Origin: Haloarcula halobia
Lineage (GTDB): Archaea; Halobacteriota; Halobacteria; Halobacteriales; Haloarculaceae
Length of the DNA: 64,000 nt
NCBI RefSeq assembly: GCF_029338255.1
Contig: NZ_CP119787.1
Span: 2,170,001-2,234,000 of the forward strand
Reading direction: 5' to 3'
The translations under genes were made by a program, and so were the position numbers. This document shows, in pieces, positions 1 through 8,935 of the stretch. Each line of letters opens with the position of its first letter. Positions within the stretch are counted from its first letter, which is position 1. The notes under the pieces are model-generated. The model did no database searches. It saw only the letters and a program-made list of their open reading frames with translations, and had not been told where the DNA came from.

Positions 1-126
1 CTGAACGAGCTCGCGTCGGGGTTCGCCCGTCCGATAACCGAGGCCGGGGGCGAACTCATGCACTTTCGCGGGTTCCTCGTCGTCACGCCCCCCGGCGTCA
101 GCATCGACACCGACCGCCTGAACTGA
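1..126 (+). CDS. C-terminal end of an unidentified protein (partial)
   Basis: An open frame runs from the first base of the window to a TGA at 124-126 and gives 41 residues ending in ...DTDRLN. The start lies outside the window. The fragment has no motif I recognise. It converges with the VOC gene on the other strand, with only 3 bases between the stop codons. Function unknown. Confidence 0.5.
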   Translation: MNELASGFARPITEAGGELMHFRGFLVVTPPGVSIDTDRLN

Positions 127-129
127 GGT

Positions 130-816
130 CTACTCGTCGACCAGCGTCAGGTAGTGGCCGTCCCGGTCGCGTATCCGGACGCCCTCGTCGACGGTCGTCA
201 CCGCGAGCGCCTCGTCGGCGACCGCCCGCGCCGTCGACTCCGGGTCCTCGGCGACCACGCCGAAGTCGACGTGGACGCCCCCGCGGGCATCGGCGATACC
301 CAGTCGCGGCGCCCACAGTTCCAGGTCCAGGTCGCCGGTGGTGCACCTGACCCGCCCGGACTCCCGGTCGTCGTCGACCACGTCGAAGCCCAGTGCGGTG
401 TAGAACTCGACGGCGGCCGGGAGCTGTTCGACCTCGAGGACGAGTTCGAACAACCCGGTGACGCCACGTCCCTCGTGGGCGCGCTCGCCGAGTTCGACGC
501 AGTTGCCCTCGGGGTCGTAGAAGTACAGCGAGCGGTCGTCGCCGAACGTCTCCTCGACCAGGTCGAACTGTCCGTCGAGGCGCTCGTACCAGTCGTCGTA
601 CTCGCTGTCGGGCACGGTCAGCGCGTAGTGGGTGTGCAGGCCGCCACGGGGGACCGCTCCCGGGGCACGGAGCCGGAGGTCGGTGTCACCCGCCGCGAGG
701 ACGGCCTCGGACTCGGACGCCTCGCGGACGTCGAGTTCGAGGAAGGCGTCGTAGAACGCCGCCGCGCGGTCGGCGTCCTTCACCTCGAGGGTCAGCCAGG
801 CCGGGGCAGAGAGCAT
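130..816 (-). CDS. VOC family protein with two glyoxalase/dioxygenase-like modules
   Basis: A 228-residue protein made of two vicinal-oxygen-chelate halves. Each half has the pattern of an N-terminal 'hydroxy-acid/AxxFY' strand-helix followed by a C-terminal 'YDPEGNCVELGE' or 'RDGHYLTL' strand. This is the layout of CatE-like catechol dioxygenases and glyoxalase/bleomycin-resistance proteins. I placed the start at the ATG at 816 (MLSAPAWL) because the upstream extension is unlike any VOC protein. The family binds a divalent metal in a beta-alpha-beta-beta-beta cup. The substrate cannot be told from sequence; dioxygenase and resistance-type roles are both possible. It is transcribed away from the MBL-like gene at 905, so the two share a short divergent promoter region. 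Confidence 0.8.
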   Translation of the reverse strand: MLSAPAWLTLEVKDADRAAAFYDAFLELDVREASESEAVLAAGDTDLRLRAPGAVPRGGLHTHYALTVPDSEYDDWYERLDGQFDLVEETFGDDRSLYFYDPEGNCVELGERAHEGRGVTGLFELVLEVEQLPAAVEFYTALGFDVVDDDRESGRVRCTTGDLDLELWAPRLGIADARGGVHVDFGVVAEDPESTARAVADEALAVTTVDEGVRIRDRDGHYLTLVDE

Positions 817-904
817 GGCGGACGTACGCCGCCCAGCCCCAAAGGTCCAGGGACCTAACCCAGTGGATGGCCCCTTTATCTGCCCGAGGGTCGTAGACCC
901 ACCC

Positions 905-1585
905 ATGTCACTGAAAGCAAGCGGCCCCGCGACAGACTGGACGGCGGTCAACCGCTGGGACCGCGGCGCCAGCTGGATTGCGTACCCCGAGGAACCGATG
1001 CAGCGCGCGAGTCACGTGCTCTCGACGGACGCGGGCGTGTTCGTCGTCGACCCGGTGGACGCCGAGGGCGTCGACGACCTGTTGGCCGAGTTCGGCGACG
1101 TCGTCGGGGTCGTCCTCCTGCTGGACCGGCACAAGCGCGACTGTGCCGCCGTCGCCACCCGGTTCGACGTTCCCGTCTACGTCCCCGACTGGATGAGCGG
1201 CGTCGAGGACGACCTCGCGGCGCCCGTCGAGCGCGTCCATCGGCAGCTCCCGGACACGGACTACGGCGTCCACAAGGTCGTCAAGAACCCGCTCTGGCAG
1301 GAGGCGGCGCTCTACGGGGACGACGACGATACGCTGGTCGTCGCGGAGGCCGTCGGCACGGCTGACTTCTTCCTCGCGGGGTCGGAGCGGCTGGGCGTCC
1401 ATCCGGCACTCCGGCTGACGCCGCCGACGAAACTCGGCCGGCTGTCCCCAGAGCGGATTCTGGTCGGCCACGGGCGCGGCGTGATGGACGACCCGGCGGC
1501 GGCGCTGACAGACGCACTCAAGGGCTCGCGCTCCCGGGCCCCGGGCCTGTTCGCGAAGACCGTCAAGTCGCTGGTCATGGGGTAG
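905..1585 (+). CDS. MBL-fold-like conserved haloarchaeal protein lacking the metal motif
   Basis: A 226-residue acidic protein. Its N-terminal half (VDPVDAEGVDDL, VVLLLDRHKRDCAAVA) resembles the strand-loop-helix start of metallo-beta-lactamase-fold hydrolases. In place of the canonical HxHxDH zinc motif there is only DRHKRD. A later segment (GTADFFLAGSERLGVHP) and an ILVGHGRGV stretch near the C-terminus also fit the fold. I infer a non-canonical or inactive MBL-fold protein of unknown role. The start at 905 begins MSLKASGPATDW; the upstream extension overlaps the divergent VOC promoter region. Confidence 0.7.
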   Translation: MSLKASGPATDWTAVNRWDRGASWIAYPEEPMQRASHVLSTDAGVFVVDPVDAEGVDDLLAEFGDVVGVVLLLDRHKRDCAAVATRFDVPVYVPDWMSGVEDDLAAPVERVHRQLPDTDYGVHKVVKNPLWQEAALYGDDDDTLVVAEAVGTADFFLAGSERLGVHPALRLTPPTKLGRLSPERILVGHGRGVMDDPAAALTDALKGSRSRAPGLFAKTVKSLVMG

Positions 1586-1628
1586 GAGGCGCCGACGGGA
1601 CTTTACCCTCACCGCGCTAACGTAGGGT

Positions 1629-2039
1629 GTGGTTTACATCACCCGCGGCCTCGTCGATACCCTGTTGCGCCTGGCACACGAGGCGGAACCGTCCGACGTG
1701 ACCATCTCGCTGGCGGTGACCCCCGCCGGCGAGTTACCGGAGACGGGGCTGCCCGACGAGGCGCCGGTGTTCACCGACTTCTACCTCCCGTCGGCCGGAG
1801 GGTCGGTCAACGCCGTCTTCGGGATGGACCTCGGGATGCCCGCCGGGCAGACCCAGGGGCGGTTCGTCTCCCACCCGAAGGGCAACCTGAGCATCAGCGA
1901 GGCCGACGACCTACACGAGGTGGTCTTCGTCGCGATACCGCCGTGGGACCACGGGTCGTTCGCGGCGTTCGACCGGGCCGGTCGCGAGCAGGACGTCAGG
2001 GTCCTCGACGTCGAACCGCCCGAGGAGTCCCTGGCCTGA
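1629..2039 (+). CDS. JAMM/MPN-like protein with a degenerate metal site
   Basis: A 136-residue protein starting at GTG. Residues 78-93 read GRFVSHPKGNLSISEAD, which aligns with the JAMM signature HxH...S...D. The second histidine (H82), the serines and the aspartate (D93, ten residues after H82) are present, but the first histidine is replaced by V80. JAB/MPN proteins are zinc isopeptidases, for example archaeal JAMM enzymes that remove SAMP modifiers. Losing a zinc ligand would probably abolish that chemistry, so this may be a non-catalytic MPN protein. It converges with the small RHH gene that follows. Confidence 0.65.
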   Translation: MVYITRGLVDTLLRLAHEAEPSDVTISLAVTPAGELPETGLPDEAPVFTDFYLPSAGGSVNAVFGMDLGMPAGQTQGRFVSHPKGNLSISEADDLHEVVFVAIPPWDHGSFAAFDRAGREQDVRVLDVEPPEESLA

Positions 2040-2040
2040 C

Positions 2041-2250
2041 CTACTCCAGGTAGCCCAGGTCGCGCAGCTGGTCGGTGATGTCCTGGAACTCCGCCTCGGT
2101 GAGCTCGCCCTCGCGCTGGTGCTGGACGACGATGCTCCGGAGCAGGAAGCGGACGAGGTCGGACGTGCTCGAGAAACTGGTCCCCTCGATGGTCTCCTCG
2201 ACGCGGTCGGCGAGGTCTTTCGGGATAGAGACCGTGGTGTAATCGGCCAT
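2041..2250 (-). CDS. Small ribbon-helix-helix (CopG/Arc-type) DNA-binding protein
   Basis: A 69-residue protein. The N-terminus MADYTTVSIPKDLADRV, followed by a helix with SSTSDLVRFLLRSI, is the typical strand-helix-helix of CopG/MetJ/Arc regulators, which bind DNA as dimers through the paired N-terminal strand. The C-terminal tail (LTEAEFQDITDQLRDLGYLE) is a common haloarchaeal ending. No toxin gene is adjacent, so a stand-alone regulator is more likely than an antitoxin. Confidence 0.8.
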   Translation of the reverse strand: MADYTTVSIPKDLADRVEETIEGTSFSSTSDLVRFLLRSIVVQHQREGELTEAEFQDITDQLRDLGYLE

Positions 2251-2289
2251 AGCGTATCCTACGATGCCGACGGGAAAGGAGTTGTCCTC

Positions 2290-2451
2290 TCAGACCTGGT
2301 CGGCCTCGGTGTCGAACTGGCCCATGAGGGCGCCGCTGGTCGGCGAGAACATCATGGGTGCGCGGTCGCTACGCGAGCGATTCTCGGCGAAGGAAGTGGA
2401 GTCGGTCGTGAACGCGTCGTCGTCTGCCGGGGTCGTGATCTGTGTGGTCAT
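2290..2451 (-). CDS. Small hypothetical protein
   Basis: A 53-residue reading from the ATG at 2451 (MTTQITTPADDD...) to the TGA at 2290. An alternative ATG at 2571 would add 40 residues. An AT-rich TATA-like stretch near 2590-2600 sits about 27 nt ahead of 2571 and would favour the longer form. No domain is recognised. The tail (MMFSPTSGALMGQFDTEADQV) has natural-looking composition. It precedes the RHH gene on the same strand and may be cotranscribed. I am not sure it is expressed. Confidence 0.4.
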   Translation of the reverse strand: MTTQITTPADDDAFTTDSTSFAENRSRSDRAPMMFSPTSGALMGQFDTEADQV

Positions 2452-2650
2452 CCTGGGGGTCGATAGTGTCGTGTCGGTTCGGTCGGTCGGTCCGTGGTCG
2501 AGTCGCTGTGGCGTGCCGGCGGGCGAATTGCCTTGGGTACAAGCATGACGTACTACTCCGTTACGGGCCATTCGTCATAAACGTTAATGATTTATTACCC
2601 ACTATTCTGCGATGTGGTCTCTACCCACACGCCACTCCGGGCGGACACCC

Positions 2651-3826
2651 TCAGACGACCAGGCGCTTCTCGTAGTCGGTCAGGTTCTCGTATCCGTCCT
2701 CGGTGACCAGAACCAGGTCCTCGATGCGGACCCCGCCCACGTCGGGGTCGTAGAGCCCCGGTTCCACGGTCACGACGTGACCCGGCCGCAGTTCCTCGCC
2801 GTCGGGGGAGACGCGTGGGAGCTCGTGGACGTCGAGACCGACGCCGTGGCCGGTGCTGTGGATGAACCCCGTCTCGGCCCGCTCGTCGCTCCGGAGCGTC
2901 GGCAGGCCGGCCTCCTCGTAGACGTCACAGACGGCGTCGTGGACGGTCTCCCCGGTCACGCCCGCCTCGAGCACGTCGTAGGCAGCGTCCATGGCCCGCT
3001 CGGTCAGGTCGTACCACTCGGCGATGGTCTCGCTGGGCTCGCCTTTCACGAACGTCCGGGTCATGTCGGCGTGGTACTTCGTCGCCTTGTCCCGGGGAAA
3101 GATGTCGACGACGATGGCCTCGTCGGCCGAGAGCGGGCCGCTCCCGCGGTCGTGGGGGTCCGCCGCGTCGTTTCCACAGGCGACGATCGTATCGTCGAGC
3201 GAACACCCCGCCCGCAGGAGCGTGACCTCGATCTCGGTCTTGACGCGCTCGCTGGTCAGCACCTCCCCGTCGGCCTCGAGCGTGCCATCGTCCCGGACCG
3301 ACGCCGAGCGCAGGAGGTCCTCGGCGGCGGCCATCGCCGCCTCGTTAGCCCGCTGTGCGGTCCGGACGTGTTCGACCTCCGCGTCGGTCTTCGTGGCCCG
3401 GATCTGGGTGACGATGCCGTCGGTGTCGGGGGTCACTTCGATGCCACGGTCCCGGAGCCCGTCGGCCGTCTTCAGCGGGAAGCGCGGCGGGACCGCGACG
3501 TGATCGACGTCGTACGAGCGCAGGAAGTCGGCCAGGACGTAGGCGACCGCCGCTTCGACGCCGTGTGCCTCGATGTGGTCGGCGTGGTCGAAGTCGACGT
3601 ATCGCTGGACGGTGTCGGCCCGCGACTCCCGCTTGGCGCGGCCGAACTCGAGGCTGCGCGGGAAGAGGAGGTGCGTCTCGCCGTCGTACAGGGTCATGAA
3701 CGGGTCGGGAGCGTCGAACCCCGAGAGGTAGAACTGATCTGAGAGCGTCGAGTCCGCGTCGACGAAGTAGCCGTCCGCACCGCTATCGTCGAGATACGTG
3801 TCGAGGCGCGAGAGGTCGGGGTCCAT
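2651..3826 (-). CDS. M24-family Xaa-Pro peptidase
   Basis: A 391-residue creatinase/prolidase-fold peptidase. The N-terminal creatinase-like domain covers roughly residues 1-140 and the pita-bread catalytic domain the rest. The five metal ligands of the family are visible: D241 (VVDIFPRD), D254 (HADMTRTF), H327 (STGHGVGLD), E355 (TVEPGLY) and E369 (VRIEDLVLV). Such enzymes use two metal ions to cleave peptides at Xaa-Pro bonds in the cytoplasm and help recycle proline-containing peptides. Length and motifs are complete. It stands alone. Confidence 0.9.
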   Translation of the reverse strand: MDPDLSRLDTYLDDSGADGYFVDADSTLSDQFYLSGFDAPDPFMTLYDGETHLLFPRSLEFGRAKRESRADTVQRYVDFDHADHIEAHGVEAAVAYVLADFLRSYDVDHVAVPPRFPLKTADGLRDRGIEVTPDTDGIVTQIRATKTDAEVEHVRTAQRANEAAMAAAEDLLRSASVRDDGTLEADGEVLTSERVKTEIEVTLLRAGCSLDDTIVACGNDAADPHDRGSGPLSADEAIVVDIFPRDKATKYHADMTRTFVKGEPSETIAEWYDLTERAMDAAYDVLEAGVTGETVHDAVCDVYEEAGLPTLRSDERAETGFIHSTGHGVGLDVHELPRVSPDGEELRPGHVVTVEPGLYDPDVGGVRIEDLVLVTEDGYENLTDYEKRLVV

Positions 3827-3876
3827 ACTGTGGCTACCGGCGGCGAGGGTGATAGGCGTGGCGGCACGGGCCCCGC

Positions 3877-5133
3877 TCAGTCGTCGCTCTCGACCTGACA
3901 GGAGAACTGCGTCCCGCGGTTGGCGGCGACGTAGCGGTAGACCCGGGTGCCGACGCGGGCCACCGGTGCGAGACCCATCAGGTAGACCAGCGGGAAGAAC
4001 ACCCGGAACTGCCGGAGGAGTTCACGGAAGGCGTCGTAGCCCGCGTATGCTGTCGTCCCGTCGAAGGCGTACATGGCGCTCTGGAAGTCGACGTCGCCGC
4101 GCTGACGGTAGGCGTCCGGCGCCTCCGCCTGCGGGATGAACCGGACCGTGCCGTTGACGTCGAGCATCTTGAACAGGTACAGACTCCGCATACAGAAGTA
4201 ACACTGCCCGTCGAAGACCACGTCGAGGTCCCGGTCGCTCACGACGCGCTCGTAGACCCGGTCCCACGCAAAGAACGTCAGCAGGAGCGGGTAGGTGTCG
4301 ACGAAGAAGATGCCCAGCAGGACCAGCACGCCCGTCTGGAACCCCAGCAGGCCGATGATGAAGGGCGTGACCGTGACGCCGAGCAGCACCGCGACGAGCA
4401 GTCCCATCTCGACGACGAGCGTCCCGATGGACCCGGCGGTTATCAGGGCCGGGTACTCCACCAATGCCGGGCCGATGGGGACGTGCCACTGGTAGAAGGC
4501 GTCGCGGACGACGATGATGCGCGAGAGGGTCACCGACCCCAAGTAGCCGGCGTGGAACCCGCCGAACGGGCCGTTCGGGAAGAGCTTGTTGACCCCGGAC
4601 CCGAAGTATATCATCGCGATGACGAGCAGCGACCACTTCAGCGCGGGCAACTGGTACGAGTCCCGCCCGGAGACGATGAATGACCGCAGCGAGTCCACCG
4701 ACCAGTCTCTCGTCCGGCGCAGGCCGTCGACGGACAGCGCGTGGGTCCCGGAGAAGAGGCTGTAGAACACCAGAAAGTAGACCCCGAGGAACAGCGCCTG
4801 GCTCTCGCCCGAGTTGTTCTGAATCTCCCTGACGGTCCCGAAATGCGCCAGAAGCAGCGCACTGAGCCCCCCGGTGAGGCGGATGCGATAGCCCACGGCA
4901 AAGAGGACGAGCAAACCGATGAGCACCCACTTCTCGACGGTCATGAACAGGCCCGGCGCGACCGGCGGGACCGCCCACGTGAACTCCGGGGTCAGGAAGA
5001 AGGGCACCTCGAAGAACTCGTTCCAGTCGTACATCGCAGTCTTCCAGACGAGCCAGACAGTCAGTATCGTCCGCCCGACGGCGAGGTTGACCGGTGACGA
5101 GCGCTCCTCGTCGGCGAAGTAGTTAACGAACAT
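3877..5133 (-). CDS. HTTM-like membrane domain fused to a DCC thiol-disulfide oxidoreductase
   Basis: A 418-residue protein. Residues 15-290 form several hydrophobic segments with the pattern of HTTM (vitamin-K gamma-carboxylase-like) proteins, including a conserved-looking GSGVNKLFPNGPF loop. Residues 303-400 are a DCC1-like domain opening with VVFDGQCYFC, in which C311 and C314 form the expected redox CxxC. Fusion of the two puts a thiol-redox head on a membrane quinone- or lipid-binding body. The substrate is unknown. Its start overlaps the stop of the next upstream gene by 11 bases, so the two are an operon. Confidence 0.8.
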   Translation of the reverse strand: MFVNYFADEERSSPVNLAVGRTILTVWLVWKTAMYDWNEFFEVPFFLTPEFTWAVPPVAPGLFMTVEKWVLIGLLVLFAVGYRIRLTGGLSALLLAHFGTVREIQNNSGESQALFLGVYFLVFYSLFSGTHALSVDGLRRTRDWSVDSLRSFIVSGRDSYQLPALKWSLLVIAMIYFGSGVNKLFPNGPFGGFHAGYLGSVTLSRIIVVRDAFYQWHVPIGPALVEYPALITAGSIGTLVVEMGLLVAVLLGVTVTPFIIGLLGFQTGVLVLLGIFFVDTYPLLLTFFAWDRVYERVVSDRDLDVVFDGQCYFCMRSLYLFKMLDVNGTVRFIPQAEAPDAYRQRGDVDFQSAMYAFDGTTAYAGYDAFRELLRQFRVFFPLVYLMGLAPVARVGTRVYRYVAANRGTQFSCQVESDD

Positions 5134-5839
5134 CGCGTGCCTCCAGTTCGGCCGCCGAACGCCCTTCGTCCCGGTCGTAGTACTCGAAGACGACCGTCTC
5201 GGACTTCGAGACGACCTCGGACCCGTCCGCGGACGTCTCTATCTCGACCCGGTAGAGGCGGAGGCCGACGAACTCGCCGTACTGGCGGAGTTCGGCCGGC
5301 GTCCACGTGCCGACGTGCCCGTGGGCCGGGAAGTTCACGGCGTGTCGGAGTTTGACGCCGCCGTCTGACCAGACGAGGGCGTTCCGGCCCCCACCCGCCT
5401 CCAGTTCGCCGCGGTACTCGCGGGAACTCTGCAAGAGGAACCGCGCCACCTCCTGATTCTCCGCCTCGGAGTACTCGGTCAGCATCTGGTGGTGCAGGCG
5501 CGACATCCGGATGCCCTCGAACGCGAGCGTCGACTTCGAGTCGAACGGGATCTCCTGCCCGTTCTCGTCGACGACGCGGAACTCGTACTCGACGCGCTCC
5601 TGGTCCCACGTGTTCGAGAACTTGTGGTAGGTGGTGAGCGGCGGCACTGTGAGGGGGACGAGACTGACCTGGCAGAGCAGGAAGACGACGACGAACCCGA
5701 CGGCGAACGTCCGCCTGACTTCCGGGCGCCGATTGAACAGCAGCGCGAGGCCGACGACGGCGAAGAACCCGAAGAATATCAGCGGGAGCACCAGGCCGGC
5801 GTAAGCCCGGAGTACTTCGATGAACGATTGAAGGAGCAT
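5123..5839 (-). CDS. Membrane-anchored protein partnered with the HTTM-DCC protein
   Basis: A 238-residue protein starting at the ATG at 5839 (MLLQSFIEV). Two hydrophobic helices (about residues 8-30 and 40-60) are followed by a mostly beta, soluble domain of about 170 residues with no cysteines in a CxxC and no motif I know. It is translated just before the HTTM-DCC gene, with an 11-base overlap, which argues for stoichiometric, coupled production and a shared complex in the membrane. Function is not known. Confidence 0.7.
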   Translation of the reverse strand: MLLQSFIEVLRAYAGLVLPLIFFGFFAVVGLALLFNRRPEVRRTFAVGFVVVFLLCQVSLVPLTVPPLTTYHKFSNTWDQERVEYEFRVVDENGQEIPFDSKSTLAFEGIRMSRLHHQMLTEYSEAENQEVARFLLQSSREYRGELEAGGGRNALVWSDGGVKLRHAVNFPAHGHVGTWTPAELRQYGEFVGLRLYRVEIETSADGSEVVSKSETVVFEYYDRDEGRSAAELEARDVR

Positions 5840-6136
5840 GGTTCTATCGACCGCCCGCCTCCCCGAGGTGCGAGTCCGACATGGTGGTGATACGTGAACC
5901 TGTCGCCGACACCGCATCTAAGTATTCCCTCCTTAACGGGCCCGAATCGGCGTCTCAGGGCACGAAGTGGCCTGCCGCTGGCCACAGGTTCGGTCACTGA
6001 AGCAGGGACGTGGCCGGGTAGGTCTCGTGGGTGCCGACGGTCACGACGCGTGGGCGTGTGCGTTCGAACAGCCCCACGGTGTCGGTCCGGCTTCCGGGAA
6101 CGGTATCCTCTTTGCATCCGCTCACGACGGGCGGAT

Positions 6137-7429
6137 ATGGACGTCACAATCGCGAACTCGACGGTCACCGGGGTGGCACAGGCCCCGCCGTCGAAGAGTT
6201 ACACGCATCGTGCGATTCTCGCTGCCGGGTACGCCGAATCGGCCCAGGTCCACGACCCGCTGGTGAGCGCCGACACACGAGCCACGATGCGGGCCGTCGA
6301 GGCCTACGGCGGCAGCGTCGAACGCTCGGCCGACGAGTCGACGCTGGACGTCGAGGGATTCCACGGGCGCCCCGCGACGCCCGACGACGTCATCGACTGT
6401 GCCAACAGCGGGACGACGACCCGACTCGTCACGGCTACCGCCGCCCTCCAGGAGGGCCTGACGGTGCTCACCGGGGACGACTCGCTCCGTTCGCGGCCCC
6501 AGGGGGCGCTGCTCGACGCGGTCGAGCAACTCGGCGGGCGGGCCGAGAGCACACGCGGGAACGGGCAGGCACCGCTCGTCGTCGGCGGGGGCATCGGCGG
6601 CGGGTCCGTCGCGATTCCCGGCGACGTCTCCTCGCAGTACATCACGGCCCTGCTGATGGCCGGCGCGGTCACCGACGAGGGCATCGACGTCGACCTGACG
6701 ACCGAGCTCAAGTCCTCGCCCTACGTCGACATCACCCTCGAGGTGCTCGAGGCGTTCGGCGTCGAGGCCGTACAGACCGACGCTGGGTACTCGGTCGCGG
6801 GGGGCCAGACCTACGACCCGGCGGGCGGCGAGTACCACGTCCCCGGGGATTTCTCCTCTATCAGTTACCTGCTGGCGATGGGTGCGCTGGCCGCTGACGG
6901 CGGCCTCCGGGTCACGTCGGCGTTCCCGAGCGCGCAGGGCGACATCGCCATCGTCGACGTGCTAGAGCGGATGGGCGCCGACCTCGAGTGGGACCGCGAG
7001 GCGGGCGAACTCACCGTCAGGAAATCGGCGCTGGAGGGGGTCGAGGTCGGCGTCGAGGACACACCGGACCTGCTCCCGACCATCGCGACGCTCGGGGCCG
7101 CCGCAGATGGCGTCACCCACATCACCGACGCTGAACACGTCCGGTACAAGGAGACTGATCGCGTCAGCGCGATGGCCGAGGCGCTCACCGCGATGGGCGC
7201 CGTCGTCGAGGAACACGAGGACTCGCTGGTCGTCTACGGCGAGGACAGCGACCTGACCGGCGCGACGGTGGACGGCCGCGCGGACCACCGCATCATCATG
7301 TCGCTGGCCGTCGCCGGACTGGTGGCCGACGGCGAGACGACGGTCACCGGCGCCGAACACGTGGACGTCTCGTTCCCGGACTTTTTCGACGTGCTCGCGG
7401 ACCTCGGAGCGTCCGTCACGCGTGCGTAA
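6137..7429 (+). CDS. aroA: 3-phosphoshikimate 1-carboxyvinyltransferase (EPSP synthase)
   Basis: A 430-residue EPSP synthase, the sixth step of the shikimate pathway: shikimate-3-phosphate plus PEP gives EPSP. The two-domain inside-out barrel motifs are present: [14 protein letters not shown] near the N-terminus, ANSGTTTRL around residue 90, the ETDRV segment, and [13 protein letters not shown] near the C-terminus. I chose the ATG at 6137 (MDVTIANS) because the long upstream extension has no homology pattern and overlaps the probable promoter. aroC lies 1.6 kb downstream, separated by three convergent regulatory genes, so the pathway genes are neighbours but not one operon. Confidence 0.97.
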   Translation: MDVTIANSTVTGVAQAPPSKSYTHRAILAAGYAESAQVHDPLVSADTRATMRAVEAYGGSVERSADESTLDVEGFHGRPATPDDVIDCANSGTTTRLVTATAALQEGLTVLTGDDSLRSRPQGALLDAVEQLGGRAESTRGNGQAPLVVGGGIGGGSVAIPGDVSSQYITALLMAGAVTDEGIDVDLTTELKSSPYVDITLEVLEAFGVEAVQTDAGYSVAGGQTYDPAGGEYHVPGDFSSISYLLAMGALAADGGLRVTSAFPSAQGDIAIVDVLERMGADLEWDREAGELTVRKSALEGVEVGVEDTPDLLPTIATLGAAADGVTHITDAEHVRYKETDRVSAMAEALTAMGAVVEEHEDSLVVYGEDSDLTGATVDGRADHRIIMSLAVAGLVADGETTVTGAEHVDVSFPDFFDVLADLGASVTRA

Positions 7430-7476
7430 CCAGGCCGAGTGCAACGAGACGACCGCTCCGGCATCGGGACCGGACG

Positions 7477-7767
7477 TCAGTCGTCGAGGGTAGCGACCTC
7501 GAGTTCGCCCGTTTCGCTGAGAGCGACCGCCATGCCAGCGTACGTGAAACAGATGCGGAGGTCGGCGTCGGTCTCCCGATGCGTGAGTCGATCGAGAGCC
7601 CCCGTGTCGGTGGCGTCGTACAGCACCGGGAGGTCGACCGGGTCGGTGTCGGTCAGGGCGGCGACGGACCGGACCACGCTGTCGCTCGGTTTCGCAGCTT
7701 CCTCCGGGGAAAACGACTCCCGGACCGACGTGTCCGGTATCTCCGGTGAATCGTTGCGCTCTCGCAT
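7477..7767 (-). CDS. HalOD1 output-domain protein
   Basis: A 96-residue protein from the ATG at 7767; a TTG two codons upstream is also possible. After a 30-residue acidic, flexible N-terminus comes a single HalOD1 domain (VVRSVAALTDTDPVDLPVLYD ... CFTYAGMAVALSE). HalOD1 is a small haloarchaeal output module found alone or attached to sensory proteins; its molecular activity is not established. It begins 2 bases after the stop of the winged-helix gene, so the two are cotranscribed and probably belong to one signalling unit. Confidence 0.85.
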   Translation of the reverse strand: MRERNDSPEIPDTSVRESFSPEEAAKPSDSVVRSVAALTDTDPVDLPVLYDATDTGALDRLTHRETDADLRICFTYAGMAVALSETGELEVATLDD

Positions 7768-7769
7768 GC

Positions 7770-8123
7770 TCAATCGTCTGCGCGTTGCTTGGGGGCCGCG
7801 GTCTGGGGCGAGACCAGCTGGGGGGTGACCGTTCCGATGGGCAGTCTGTAGGCGAGCGCGTTCAGCGACACGATCCGCTCCGTAGGGTCCCAGTCGACGA
7901 GGCCGGCGTCCGCGAGCGTCGGGAGCCCCGTGTGGTGGAGGGAGGCCGTGACGGTTTCGTGAGTGTCGCCGTCTGTCACGTCGTTTGCCCCCAGCTCCGT
8001 TGCCAGTTCTTCCACCGCCAGTTCCCCGTTCCCCTCGAACAGAGTCTGCAGGACCGTCCGGCGCTCCTCGCTCGCGAGCGCGCGGAAGATGCGGTCCCAG
8101 TCTGCCTCCGCTGCCTGGATCAT
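7770..8123 (-). CDS. ArsR-like winged-helix regulator (DUF7344 type)
   Basis: A 117-residue protein. WDRIFRALASEERRTVLQTL opens a winged helix typical of haloarchaeal ArsR-like regulators. A recognition helix follows around DTHETVTASLHHTGLPTLADAG, and the wing reads LVDWDPTERIVSLN. No metal-binding cysteines are present, so it is not a classical metal sensor. It is transcribed ahead of and coupled to the HalOD1 gene. The target is unknown. Confidence 0.82.
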   Translation of the reverse strand: MIQAAEADWDRIFRALASEERRTVLQTLFEGNGELAVEELATELGANDVTDGDTHETVTASLHHTGLPTLADAGLVDWDPTERIVSLNALAYRLPIGTVTPQLVSPQTAAPKQRADD

Positions 8124-8266
8124 ACGAATCTCCCTTCGAGAGGGACTAGGAATAGTGTGGTCCTTGTTATTTCAGGCCCTTTATATTACGGGTAAATCCA
8201 CGTTTCTCAGGTCGGTCACCGGCGGCGGCCTGTTATCCCCGGTAGTAAGGCGTTCTTTCGGTCCCG

Positions 8267-8935
8267 TCACCGCTCGCTCAGGTCGTTCGCTGACCGCTCG
8301 AGGAGTACCTTGCGCAGCACCTTGTTCGCGCCGCGCCGGACGTTCTCGGAGGCCGTCTGTTCGGTGATGCCCAGTTCCGCGCCGATCTCACCGAGCGTGG
8401 TCCCGCGTGGCACCTCGAAGTAACCGTTCTCTACTGCGACCGTCAGGGCCTTTCGCTGTGAATCCGTCAGGTCGAACGAGTACCCGCCCTTCTGTTCGTC
8501 CGTCAGCGTATAGACCCGCTCTAGGGTGAGGGAGATGTCGTGTTCGGTACAGTAGTTGTGGAAGTCCGCCAGCCCCGAGTGGTCGTCGAAGCGCAGTCGG
8601 AAACGCCACCTGTCGTTCCCGCTCGCCTCCAGAATCGTGGCGTTGACCTGGGCCATCCCGTAGACCAGGCTCTCGACGTCCTCGTTCCACTGCACCCGGT
8701 AGAGCCCCCTCCCGTCGACGTAATCCAGCCCCGACAGCGACTTGATGCTGTCGTCGGCCCGGACGTGTTTCTCGAAGTCGTCCAGATCGACTCCGGAGAC
8801 CCAGACGTACGGCATTACCTGTCTCGACGCCGGCACGACCCGCTCCATCTCGACGTGTGTCCCCGCGTCCATCGAGAGCACCCGGCCGAGGATGAATTCG
8901 CTGGAGTCGATGGTGAACTTCGCGATTACGGACAT
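8267..8935 (-). CDS. Bat-type transcriptional regulator with C-terminal HTH_10 domain
   Basis: A 222-residue protein starting at MSVIAKFTIDSSEFILGRVL; an ATG 15 bases upstream would also be in frame. Residues 1-150 match the bacterio-opsin-activator-type N-terminal domain. The end carries the HTH_10 signature LTDSQRKALTVAVENGYFEVPRGTTLGEIGAELGITEQTASE, split here by description only: helix, glycine turn, recognition helix. Such proteins are haloarchaeal transcription factors. It ends convergent with nothing and lies divergent to aroC, with a 120-bp shared upstream region. Confidence 0.88.
   Translation of the reverse strand: MSVIAKFTIDSSEFILGRVLSMDAGTHVEMERVVPASRQVMPYVWVSGVDLDDFEKHVRADDSIKSLSGLDYVDGRGLYRVQWNEDVESLVYGMAQVNATILEASGNDRWRFRLRFDDHSGLADFHNYCTEHDISLTLERVYTLTDEQKGGYSFDLTDSQRKALTVAVENGYFEVPRGTTLGEIGAELGITEQTASENVRRGANKVLRKVLLERSANDLSER

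Noticed and set aside
2612-3742. 376-codon plus-strand frame opposite the M24 peptidase
   Set aside because: It is a shadow of a gene with all five metal ligands on the other strand.
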